DNA of 20,770 bases from contig CACCMS010000016.1 in assembly GCA_902547175.1 (NCBI GenBank), forward strand, positions 1 to 20,770, written 5' to 3'. Shown here in pieces: positions 13,504 through 20,770 of the stretch. A program made the position numbers and the translations under genes. Under the pieces are notes generated by a model. It ran no database searches. It was not told where the DNA came from and saw only the letters and a program-made list of their open reading frames with translations. The DNA comes from Rhodospirillaceae bacterium. GTDB lineage: Bacteria; Pseudomonadota; Alphaproteobacteria; TMED109; TMED131. Position 1 is the first letter of the stretch, and every line of letters starts with the position of its first letter.

Positions 13504-14190
13504 ATGAATGGACAATTAGATCCGTCAGATTACACGGGAATGAGCTTTTGGATTATTTCTGCTGCTATGGTAGCTGCCACTTTTTTCTTTTGGGTAGAAA
13601 GAGACAGAGCCGTAGGTAAATGGAAAACATCCTTAACTGTTGCTGCTATGGTTACCGGTATCGCGGCAATACACTACTTCTACATGAGGGGTGTATGGGC
13701 AAGTACAGGAGAATCTCCGTTAGTATTTAGATATGTAGACTGGCTTTTAACAGTGCCACTACAAATAGTTGAATTTTATCTAATACTAGCTGCAATTGCT
13801 GTAGTTAAATCATCACTATTTTGGAGATTATTGATAGCCTCAGTAATTATGCTTGTAGCAGGATATTTAGGTGAAGTTGGATCTGTAAATGTTTGGGCTG
13901 GTTTTGTAGTTGGAATGCTTGGATGGCTTTACATCATATATGAAGTATTTGCTGGAGAAGCTAGTCAAATAAATGCCAGCAAGGGAACAGCAGCGAGTCA
14001 AAGAGCTTTTAATGCACTCAGACTTATAGTTACCATAGGTTGGGCAATATATCCTATAGGTTATGTTGTTGGTTATACAGGAGGAGGAAGCGCAGAAGGT
14101 CTTAATATAATTTATAACCTTGCTGATTTTATAAACAAAATCGCATTTGGTGTAGTTATATGGGCTGCTGCTACTTCAGACTCAAAGTAA
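13504..14190 (+). CDS. Proteorhodopsin, light-driven proton pump, blue-tuned
   Basis: A 228-residue seven-helix retinal protein. It aligns with the classical proteorhodopsin throughout (SDYTGMSFW, VERDRAVGKWKTSLTV, the RYVDWLLTVPLQIVEFYLIL helix, NLADFINKIAFG). Functional residues: Asp79 (primary proton acceptor), Thr83 and Glu90 (donor), forming the DTE pattern of an outward proton pump; Arg76; His57 (the partner of the acceptor in proteorhodopsin); and Lys212 (retinal Schiff base). Gln87 is at the spectral-tuning position (105 in the reference), where Gln gives blue and Leu green absorption. The N-terminal signal peptide of the reference protein is absent. GC content is about 38-45% in sampled 60-base lines, above the crt genes downstream, consistent with high expression. 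It is followed by an intrinsic terminator and then the retinal biosynthesis genes. Confidence 0.97.
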   Translation: MNGQLDPSDYTGMSFWIISAAMVAATFFFWVERDRAVGKWKTSLTVAAMVTGIAAIHYFYMRGVWASTGESPLVFRYVDWLLTVPLQIVEFYLILAAIAVVKSSLFWRLLIASVIMLVAGYLGEVGSVNVWAGFVVGMLGWLYIIYEVFAGEASQINASKGTAASQRAFNALRLIVTIGWAIYPIGYVVGYTGGGSAEGLNIIYNLADFINKIAFGVVIWAAATSDSK

Positions 14191-14210
14191 AATTTTTTAC
14201 TTTTTAATGA

Positions 14211-14247
14211 AAAAAACATGTCTTACTTCTTAAGGCATGTTTTTTTT
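14211..14247 (+). terminator. Intrinsic terminator between proteorhodopsin and crtI
   Basis: A hairpin of 14 bp pairs 14211-14224 with 14232-14245 around a 7-nt loop. The core CATGTCTT/AAGGCATG has one G-U pair. It merges into an eight-T run at 14240-14247. It lies 20 bp after the rhodopsin stop and ends 10 bp before crtI. Because the stem is flanked by A's on the left, it may also work in reverse. Partial read-through would give abundant rhodopsin mRNA and less crt mRNA. Confidence 0.85.
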
Positions 14248-14257
14248 ATTCTGACAT

Positions 14258-15715
14258 ATGAAAAAAGCAATTGTTATCGGAGCTGGCTTTGGAGGCATGG
14301 CTGCTGCTATTAGGCTAAGAAAGAAAGGTTATCAAGTTGAAATAGTAGATAGATGTAATAATCTGGGAGGCAGAGCACAAGTGTTTAATGTCAATGGTTT
14401 TCGTCATGATGCCGGTCCTACTCTTATTACTGCTCCTTTTTTATTTAAAGAATTATTCCAATTATATAATAAAAACATTAATGAATATCTAACTTTTGTT
14501 CCCCTAAATCCATGGTATAGGTTTGTTTTTGATGATCATACTATTTTTGATTACGAGCAGTCCTTAGATAGTACAATAGAGAACATAAGAAAAATTTCGC
14601 CTAGAGATGCTGCAAACTATCCAAAAATGTTAAAGGCCTCTAAAGACATATATGATATTGCTTTTGAAAAATTATCTCATATTCCTTTTCATAGTTTTTT
14701 ATTAATGTGCAAACAAATTCCTACACTTTTAAAGTTTCAATCACATAAGTCAGTATACAGTTTTGTAAGTAAATTTTTAAGTAATGATAAACTGAGAAAA
14801 GCTTTTTCTATTCCTCCATTATTAGTGGGCGGTAACCCTTTTACAACAACCTGTATTTATTCGTTAATACACTACTTAGAAAGAGCCCATGGTGTGTATT
14901 TTGCAATGGGAGGAACTGGAAAGATAGTTTTAGAACTTACAAAACTCTTGGAAAGTATAGGTGTTTCAGTAAGGCTAAATACAACTATTGAGAAAATAAA
15001 TGTTGATAACTCAAGAATTACTGAATTAATAGATAGTCGCGGTATAGTCCATAAGGCTGATGTTTACGTGTCTAATATGGACCCGTTACACTTATACAAA
15101 AATCTCATAAATCAAGAGATCAATCCTTCTATTTTTTTTAAAAAGAACTTTTCTAAAACTTCTATGGGCTTATTCGTTCTTTTTTTTGGAACAAAAAAAA
15201 GATATGAAAATGTACAACACCACACCATAATATTCGGAAAAGAATATAAAAGATTACTAAAAAAAATATTTAAAGGAAATGAACTTCCCAAAGATATATC
15301 AATATATTTACATAGGCCAACTGCTACTGATAAAAGCTTTGCTCCTAAAAACTGTGATAGTTTTTATGCTCTAGTCCCTGTACCAAACCTAAAAGCTAAT
15401 ATTAACTGGCGTATTAGTGGCAATGCTTTCAAAGATCATGTGATTAAAGTTTTGAGTGACAAAATATTATTTGACCTTGAAAACAATATAGTGGAAGAAT
15501 TTTATATGTCACCTCAAAGTTTTCAAGATAATTATTTATCTCATCAGGGTAGTGGCTTTTCCGTAGCACCATATTTCACTCAATCAGCATGGTTTAGATT
15601 TCATAATAAATCGGAAATAATTAAAAATTTATTTTTAGTAGGAGCAGGAACACATCCGGGTGCTGGAATACCAGGAGTATTATCCTCTGCTAAGGTTTTA
15701 GAAAGAGTTTTATAA
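14258..15715 (+). CDS. crtI: Phytoene desaturase
   Basis: A 485-residue FAD enzyme of the CrtI family, expected to convert phytoene to lycopene by successive desaturations. The N-terminal dinucleotide-binding motif is VIGAGFGGMAAA (6-17, GxGxxG), followed by a Glu/Asp-terminated second strand and GGRAQVF. HDAGPTLI follows (about 51-58). The C-terminal FAD signature is LVGAGTHPGAGIPGVLSSAK. Length is typical. No clear ribosome site precedes the ATG at 14258 because the terminator T-run occupies that space. It is directly followed, with no gap, by crtB at 15716. The number of desaturation steps cannot be read from sequence, but the downstream cyclase implies lycopene. Confidence 0.96.
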   Translation: MKKAIVIGAGFGGMAAAIRLRKKGYQVEIVDRCNNLGGRAQVFNVNGFRHDAGPTLITAPFLFKELFQLYNKNINEYLTFVPLNPWYRFVFDDHTIFDYEQSLDSTIENIRKISPRDAANYPKMLKASKDIYDIAFEKLSHIPFHSFLLMCKQIPTLLKFQSHKSVYSFVSKFLSNDKLRKAFSIPPLLVGGNPFTTTCIYSLIHYLERAHGVYFAMGGTGKIVLELTKLLESIGVSVRLNTTIEKINVDNSRITELIDSRGIVHKADVYVSNMDPLHLYKNLINQEINPSIFFKKNFSKTSMGLFVLFFGTKKRYENVQHHTIIFGKEYKRLLKKIFKGNELPKDISIYLHRPTATDKSFAPKNCDSFYALVPVPNLKANINWRISGNAFKDHVIKVLSDKILFDLENNIVEEFYMSPQSFQDNYLSHQGSGFSVAPYFTQSAWFRFHNKSEIIKNLFLVGAGTHPGAGIPGVLSSAKVLERVL

Positions 15716-16633
15716 TTGAAAATTAAAAAAAATTTGCTTAAAAAAAAAGCTAAGTCTTTTTATTTTGCTAGTATTTTTTTATCAAGAGATAGCTTTACAA
15801 ACTGTTCTCAGCTTTATAATTTTTGTCGAATAGTTGATGATATTGCAGATAATAACTACAAGAATAAAAAATTTTTACTAAAAAATATTTACAACTCTTT
15901 AACTAATTCTGATTCATTTGAAAGCAAATATTTATCTGAAATAAAACCTTTAATTAAATTAAACATTATAAACAAAGCATGTTTAAAAGAACTAATTCAT
16001 GGAGTTATTCTTGATACCAAAAAAAAAATAAACATATCAGATAAATCAGAATTAATAAATTACGCTTACTATGTTGCCGGCACAGTAGGTATGATGATGG
16101 CAAGGATTTTAAATGCTCAAAATAAATATGCTTATAGATATGCTGTTGACCTTGGAATAGCTATGCAAATTACTAATATAATGAGAGATATTATAGAAGA
16201 TGCTAGTATGAATAGAGTATATTATCCTAAAGTATGGATAAAATTAACATCAAAAAAAATCCTAGAAAATAATTCAAATAACATTAAAAATATAAATAAA
16301 GCTACTGAGAAGTTATTTGAACTTTCTGAAATATATTATAAAAGTGCTTTCAAGGGAATAGCCTTTTTACCTTTTAGATCAAGATTTGCAATCTTGTTGG
16401 CTTTAATTGTGTACAGGCAAATAGGAAGAAAAATTATTAAAAATAATTTTTCAAACTTAAAAAAAAGAGAAATAGTGTCTTTATATGAAAAAACTTTATG
16501 TTTATTAAAAGTTTTTTTTATTTTTATATTTAATTTTAATACGCACCTTAAAAAATATCAGCATGATAAAAACCTTCATGATACTATAAACAGTAATACA
16601 TTTTTAAAAAGTATAATTTATGAGAAAAAATAA
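15716..16633 (+). CDS. crtB: Phytoene synthase
   Basis: A 305-residue squalene/phytoene synthase-family enzyme that condenses two GGPP to phytoene. Substrate Mg motifs: VDDIAD (40-45, DDxxD-like) and QITNIMRDIIEDASMNRVYYP (151-171, with Asp158 and Asp162). The start is TTG at 15716, immediately after the crtI stop; the N-terminus KAKSFYFAS agrees with the family. It overlaps crtY by 14 bp. The enzyme needs GGPP, but no crtE lies in the window. Very AT-rich (about 25% GC in a sampled line). Confidence 0.95.
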   Translation: MKIKKNLLKKKAKSFYFASIFLSRDSFTNCSQLYNFCRIVDDIADNNYKNKKFLLKNIYNSLTNSDSFESKYLSEIKPLIKLNIINKACLKELIHGVILDTKKKINISDKSELINYAYYVAGTVGMMMARILNAQNKYAYRYAVDLGIAMQITNIMRDIIEDASMNRVYYPKVWIKLTSKKILENNSNNIKNINKATEKLFELSEIYYKSAFKGIAFLPFRSRFAILLALIVYRQIGRKIIKNNFSNLKKREIVSLYEKTLCLLKVFFIFIFNFNTHLKKYQHDKNLHDTINSNTFLKSIIYEKK

Positions 16634-17762
16634 TATATCAGACTTTGTAATTCTTGGTGGAGGCTGTTCTGCACTTTCATTTATTAATCAAGTAATAGAA
16701 CAGAAAATTACTAAATATTCATTTATAATTATAGAGAAACAAAAAAAATATATAGATGATAAAAGCTGGTGTTTTTGGTCAGAAGACATTAAAAAAAATA
16801 AAAATATTATAGAAGCAAGTTGGAGTAGTTTTTCATTTAACCTTGGTAATAATACTAATTTTTTATCATCAGCAAATTTTAAATATTATTATATTAGAAG
16901 TATAAAATTTTATGAATATATAAAAAAAAAAATTTCAAATTGTGCTCATATAACGCTTAGACTTAATGAAACTATAATAAGCATAACAAATAAGAAAAAT
17001 TACTATGAAGTAATTACTAATAAAAGTATTTATTTAGCAAAAAATATTTTGGATACCAGACCTAATATTAATATTTACAAAAAAAACCCATTTCTTTACC
17101 AATGCTTTGTAGGATATGAGATAAAATCTGAAGAAAAGTTAAACCTTAAAAAAAGCAACGCTTATTTAATGCATAATATGCATACATCTAACGATAAATT
17201 TTATTTTGAATATATTCTACCTATTGAAAAAAGTACTTATCTATTTGAATTAACTACCTTTACAAAGAAGGACCTTCCTCTAAAAATTATAGAAAAAGAA
17301 TTAATAATAGTCTTATCCAAATATTTTAAAAAACCATATCAAATCATTAGAAAAGAATATGGGAAAATACCTATGGGTTTTGTTAATAATAAAATGATTA
17401 AAAATAAAAAAAATTACTTCGTAAGTGGAAGTTTAGCTGGATCTATTAGACCATCGTCTGGATACGCATTTGTAGATATTCAAAAATGGTCAGAAAAAGC
17501 TGCTTATAATCTTAAAATTAAGGGTAATATAGAAACATTTGAAAAGCGAGAGGTTATAAAAAATTTTTTAGATAAAATTTTCTTACAAGTTATTTCTTCT
17601 GATATTTCTAAAGCTCCGCAAATATTTTATTATTTTTCTAAAAATATTTCTCCTACTACGTTTATAAATTTTATGTTAGGAAAAGCTAATTTACTTGAAT
17701 ATTTAAGAGTTATATGTGCAATGCCAAAAAGAATTTTTTTAAAATGTTTTATAAAAATTTAA
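16620..17762 (+). CDS. crtY: Lycopene beta-cyclase
   Basis: A 380-residue CrtY-type flavoprotein that closes both ends of lycopene to form beta-carotene. Visible marks: FVILGGGCSAL (9-19) dinucleotide fold, DDKSWCFWS (46-54, the equivalent of NHTWSFH), LDTRPN, YEFEYI-like acidic catalytic region (FYFEYILPIEKSTY), and the late GSLAGSIRPSSGYAFVD block. Its ATG overlaps crtB, and its end overlaps blh. GC is about 18-20% in sampled lines, among the lowest in the window, and an A11 tract (16922-16932) sits in frame. The gene appears intact. Confidence 0.92.
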   Translation: MRKNNISDFVILGGGCSALSFINQVIEQKITKYSFIIIEKQKKYIDDKSWCFWSEDIKKNKNIIEASWSSFSFNLGNNTNFLSSANFKYYYIRSIKFYEYIKKKISNCAHITLRLNETIISITNKKNYYEVITNKSIYLAKNILDTRPNINIYKKNPFLYQCFVGYEIKSEEKLNLKKSNAYLMHNMHTSNDKFYFEYILPIEKSTYLFELTTFTKKDLPLKIIEKELIIVLSKYFKKPYQIIRKEYGKIPMGFVNNKMIKNKKNYFVSGSLAGSIRPSSGYAFVDIQKWSEKAAYNLKIKGNIETFEKREVIKNFLDKIFLQVISSDISKAPQIFYYFSKNISPTTFINFMLGKANLLEYLRVICAMPKRIFLKCFIKI

Positions 17763-18637
17763 AATTAAATAATAAAAAAATAAGTACTGAAACTTGCCTT
17801 TTTTTCACTTCTTCTACCTTATTTTTTCTTTTCTCTAACATTTTTGATATTGGTATTACTGATGCTAATATTTTATCAATTATTTTATTTAGTTTTGTAG
17901 TCTTTTTTGGATTACCTCATGGAGCTCTTGATACTTTAATAGCTAAAAAATTTAAAATATATAATAACTTATATGAGTTTTTAGTCTTTAACCTTATATA
18001 TATTTTAATAGCAGCATTTATTTTTTTAATTTGGCAATTTCTACCTATTATATCATTATCTATATTCTTAATAATTTCAGGTTTTCACTTTTCTGAAGAT
18101 TGGTCATCACTCAAAATTCAAAAGATAAAAAAAATAGCTCTAGGATTCAGTGTTATTAATTTTCCAATATTATTTAATAAAGAGTCTGTTGAAAATATTT
18201 ATTATTATATTACAAACTCAAACTATATTTTTACCTTTTCTTCTATACAAGTAGTCTTCGGTTTTTTAAATTTAGTATTTTTAATTTATTTTATAATAAG
18301 CAATTCCTTTACAGAAAATGCTTTATTGCAAAGCTTAATTATTATTTTCTCTGCATATTTTTTAGATCCTTTATTGTTTTTTATATCTTACTTTTGCTTT
18401 TTTCACAGTTATAAAAACTTTGAAGAAGCAAAGGACATATTACAGAAAATAAGTAAGGTTAAAATTAGATTAGTTGCCTTAACTAATACCATATTATCAT
18501 TTGCAATAGGTATAACAGTTTTTTTCTTATTTTACTCTGATTTCAACTTAAAGAATATTACATCTTTAATTTTTATAGGTTTAGCAGCATTGACAGTTCC
18601 ACATATGTTATTAAGAATTTTGATAAAGCAAAAATAA
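17714..18637 (+). CDS. blh: Brp/Blh-type beta-carotene 15,15'-dioxygenase
   Basis: A multi-spanning membrane enzyme (307 residues from this ATG) that cleaves beta-carotene to two retinals, supplying the chromophore for proteorhodopsin. Four family histidines expected to bind the iron are present: His69 (LPHGALD), His125 (GFHFSEDW), His231 (FFHSYKNF) and His297 (VPHML). About seven to eight hydrophobic segments are visible. The start is uncertain: ATG 17714 overlaps crtY by 49 bp, while ATG 17744 (MFYKNLK) overlaps by 19 bp and also leaves the core intact. It is the last gene of the cassette and ends 1 bp from the convergent moaB. Confidence 0.93.
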   Translation: MCNAKKNFFKMFYKNLKLNNKKISTETCLFFTSSTLFFLFSNIFDIGITDANILSIILFSFVVFFGLPHGALDTLIAKKFKIYNNLYEFLVFNLIYILIAAFIFLIWQFLPIISLSIFLIISGFHFSEDWSSLKIQKIKKIALGFSVINFPILFNKESVENIYYYITNSNYIFTFSSIQVVFGFLNLVFLIYFIISNSFTENALLQSLIIIFSAYFLDPLLFFISYFCFFHSYKNFEEAKDILQKISKVKIRLVALTNTILSFAIGITVFFLFYSDFNLKNITSLIFIGLAALTVPHMLLRILIKQK

Positions 18638-18638
18638 G

Positions 18639-19172
18639 TTATTTTTCTAGCAGCCTAGGCATAAGTTCTATTAAATTACATGGCTTATTTCTACTATCTA
18701 ATTGATTTTTTATTATACTCTCCCATGCATCTTTACACGCACCTGGAGATCCAGGCAAAGAAAATATAAAAGTTCCTTTAGCCACACAAGCAATTGCTCT
18801 TGATTGAATTGATGATGAGCCAATTTTTTTATAACTAATATATCTAAAAACCTCACCAAACCCAGGAATATATTTATCTTTTATTTGATCAATGGCTTCT
18901 GGTGTCACATCTCTTCCTGTAATTCCTGTACCTCCTGTGATAATAATTGCATCTATATTTTTATTGGTTATCCATTTACGAAGTATATTTAAAATTATAC
19001 CAACATCATCAGTAACAATATTTCTTTCCGTACAATTATGACCTTCTTGCTTTACACTTTTAACTAAATAGTCACCTGATTTATCATTGTTCATAGTTCT
19101 AGTATCAGATACTGTTAAAATAGCAATATTAACACTTATTGATTTATTATTATCTTCTGAACTTTGCATCAT
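18639..19172 (-). CDS. moaB: Molybdopterin adenylyltransferase-family protein MoaB
   Basis: A 177-residue cytoplasmic protein of the MoaB/MogA fold, involved in activating molybdopterin for molybdenum insertion. Motifs: VSDTRTMNNDKSGDYL (21-36), IITGGTGITGRDVTPEA (77-93) and SLPGSPGACKDAWESII near the C-terminus. The start is one of two adjacent ATGs (19172 or 19169), both inside the end of the transglycosylase gene (overlap of about 20 bp), so translation is likely coupled. The 3' end faces blh with a one-base gap. No other molybdenum-cofactor gene is in the window. Confidence 0.93.
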   Translation of the reverse strand: MMQSSEDNNKSISVNIAILTVSDTRTMNNDKSGDYLVKSVKQEGHNCTERNIVTDDVGIILNILRKWITNKNIDAIIITGGTGITGRDVTPEAIDQIKDKYIPGFGEVFRYISYKKIGSSSIQSRAIACVAKGTFIFSLPGSPGACKDAWESIIKNQLDSRNKPCNLIELMPRLLEK

Positions 19173-20770
19173 GAATTATTTTGTAATCTAAATTTTTATA
19201 TTTTGGCCATTTACCTTTAGCTAATAATGCTCTTGATGGCTTAGCTTGTTGTAGTTTATCTCTATAAATCCAAAGGTCAGTTAAAATATACTTTACAAAC
19301 CATCTAGTTTCTTTTATGGGAATACTTTCTATAAAAACAATAGGCTCCACATTATAAATATTTTGCTTCCATTTTTTAAGCCTAGTAGTTCCAGCATTAT
19401 AAGCTATTAATGTATCTAATATTGAATTTTTTGCATTAGGACTATTCATTAATCTATTAAGAAGTTTTTGTCCAATTTCTATATTAAGCTCTAAAGAATA
19501 TAATGTATAAGCTTTACTATATCTTAATCTATAATCATTATTAATTTTACTTGCTGTTCTAGGCATTATTTGCATTAAACCTCTTGCTCCTTTAGAACTT
19601 TTAGCCTTAAAGTTAAAAGCGGACTCACGTCTTATAACAGCAAACAACAAAGCCTTATCTATTTTGTATACATCATTTATTTGCCATTCTGGGGTAGGGT
19701 ATAAACCTCTCATAAATAATGTTAAATCTTTTTTATAATACTTAGAACCTAATCTTATTAATACAGCAGGTAAATCAAGTTTCTCACTTGCATAAAATAA
19801 ATTATTTAGTTCATCTTTTTGCGTTTTGCTATAAAGGTTTCTTATTTCTAAGTCAGCATAATTATACAAACCTACTTCAGTAAGTGCAATTGCTCTTTTA
19901 AAAATTTTGTTTTCGTTCAAATAAGAAAAGTTTACTTCCCTCTGATTAATATAGTCTCTCCAAGTAAAAGGGTCAGAGATATTTAATTGTTCAATAGCCA
20001 ATTGCCCATAGAGTGTTCTGGGAAATTTAGAAGCTTTTTTCAAAAGTTTAATTTTTTTCTTTTCTGAGCTCTCTAATAATGACTCCCAATAAGAACATCC
20101 AGCAAATAACCATTTATTATAGCTTTGTACAGTTTTATTACATTCATTGAAATAACTTTTTGCTTTTTTAAAGCTTCCTAGTCTATAAGCATTAATTCCA
20201 GATCTAAAAAAAATATTAGGATTTGGAGAATTTAATGAATTTATATACATATCAAATAATTTCATTGACGTAAGAATATCTCCTTTAAAAAAGACTTTTT
20301 TAATTTCTTCATTTATAATGTTTATCAAATAATTTGCATCTTTATTTACATTACTATTGATGAGATTAATCAGTTTATCATGTTTCCCTTCACTCATTAA
20401 ATTAGAAACTTTACTTTTAATGTTTTTACTATGATTATTTTTTACTGGAATTCTATAACCCCTTATATGATTATCTTCTCCATAACCTCTTAAATAATTC
20501 TCAAATAAAGGTTTTTTATATAACTTTTTTTTATTTTTATCAGGTAATCTTTTTATCAATAAATAATAAATTCTTTTTCTCAATACAGGAGGATAATCAG
20601 TATTTATTTTAAACCAATTAGAAAGTTCTTTGTAAGATGCTTTATACTTATTAGGGTGCATTAATTTTTCATATTGAAAATGACCAACCAGTATAGGGTT
20701 TTCTACTTTTGATAATGCTCTGTCTGCCTTTTCCCATTGATATTTTTTTTGATATAATATTACATTCTTA
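19150..20770 (-). CDS. slt: Soluble lytic murein transglycosylase, N-terminus cut by window edge
   Basis: A periplasmic peptidoglycan-cleaving enzyme of the Slt70 type (GH23 lysozyme-like fold). An ATG lies at 20661 and gives 503 residues, but I read the same frame open to 20769, adding at least 36 residues with normal helical-repeat character (e.g. ADRALSKVENPIL), so the true start and the signal peptide lie beyond the window. The N-terminal part is a long helical superhelix with TPR-like repeats (about 85-330 from the ATG). The catalytic domain has LFAVIRRESAFN (339-350) with catalytic Glu346, SSKGARGLMQIMPRTA (355-370) and AYNAG. The stop lies inside the moaB start region. Family identity is very strong. 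Confidence 0.95.
   Translation of the reverse strand, partial: KNVILYQKKYQWEKADRALSKVENPILVGHFQYEKLMHPNKYKASYKELSNWFKINTDYPPVLRKRIYYLLIKRLPDKNKKKLYKKPLFENYLRGYGEDNHIRGYRIPVKNNHSKNIKSKVSNLMSEGKHDKLINLINSNVNKDANYLINIINEEIKKVFFKGDILTSMKLFDMYINSLNSPNPNIFFRSGINAYRLGSFKKAKSYFNECNKTVQSYNKWLFAGCSYWESLLESSEKKKIKLLKKASKFPRTLYGQLAIEQLNISDPFTWRDYINQREVNFSYLNENKIFKRAIALTEVGLYNYADLEIRNLYSKTQKDELNNLFYASEKLDLPAVLIRLGSKYYKKDLTLFMRGLYPTPEWQINDVYKIDKALLFAVIRRESAFNFKAKSSKGARGLMQIMPRTASKINNDYRLRYSKAYTLYSLELNIEIGQKLLNRLMNSPNAKNSILDTLIAYNAGTTRLKKWKQNIYNVEPIVFIESIPIKETRWFVKYILTDLWIYRDKLQQAKPSRALLAKGKWPKYKNLDYKIIHDAKFRR

Noticed and set aside
1..20770. Mobile element, prophage, CRISPR or tRNA-associated island
   Set aside because: No transposase, integrase, direct-repeat array, tRNA or flanking repeat was seen; base composition differences follow gene type, not block boundaries.

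Overview
The window is a compact, AT-rich bacterial chromosome segment with 20 protein genes (two cut by the window edges). No tRNA, rRNA, CRISPR array or insertion sequence was seen. Gene gaps are mostly 0-15 bp and many neighbours overlap. The gene set (tldD, the rsmE-gshA pair beside ubiA, moaB, an Slt-type transglycosylase, a proteorhodopsin cassette) and the base composition suggest a streamlined, marine, planktonic alphaproteobacterium. A SAR11-like or HIMB59/AEGEAN-169-like lineage is possible, but that placement is inference.

Region 1 (1-1352, +): the 3' part of the metalloprotease gene tldD.

Region 2 (1356-9282) is the most interesting part: a complete cyclic-di-GMP signalling locus built around a periplasmic quinoprotein. 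Seven genes run leftward as one tight operon: a PQQ-dependent alcohol/methanol-type dehydrogenase, a small secreted PBP-like protein, a SiaA-like membrane PP2C phosphatase, a membrane-anchored cytochrome c with an atypical CX4CH haem site, a SiaB-like kinase, a SiaC-like phosphoprotein (DUF1987) and a SiaD-like GGDEF diguanylate cyclase. Divergent from it, across a 119-bp gap, are a PilZ c-di-GMP receptor and an EAL phosphodiesterase. Writer, eraser, reader and a SiaABC-type phospho-switch therefore sit beside an oxidoreductase and a cytochrome. I infer that periplasmic oxidation or electron flow tunes c-di-GMP.

Region 3 (9287-12229): housekeeping genes. rsmE and gshA are on the minus strand. 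ubiA is divergent from rsmE, with only 6 bp between the two start codons.

Region 4 (12232-13454, +): two paired small transferases of the 'rSAM/selenodomain-associated' type (TIGR04283 and TIGR04282), translationally coupled to each other and 2 bp after ubiA.

Region 5 (13504-18637, +): a light-harvesting cassette of proteorhodopsin, crtI, crtB, crtY and blh. It makes phytoene, then lycopene, beta-carotene and retinal, the chromophore of the pump. A strong intrinsic terminator lies between the rhodopsin gene and crtI. No crtE (GGPP synthase) is present in the window.

Region 6 (18639-20770, -): moaB and a soluble lytic transglycosylase whose N-terminus runs off the right edge.
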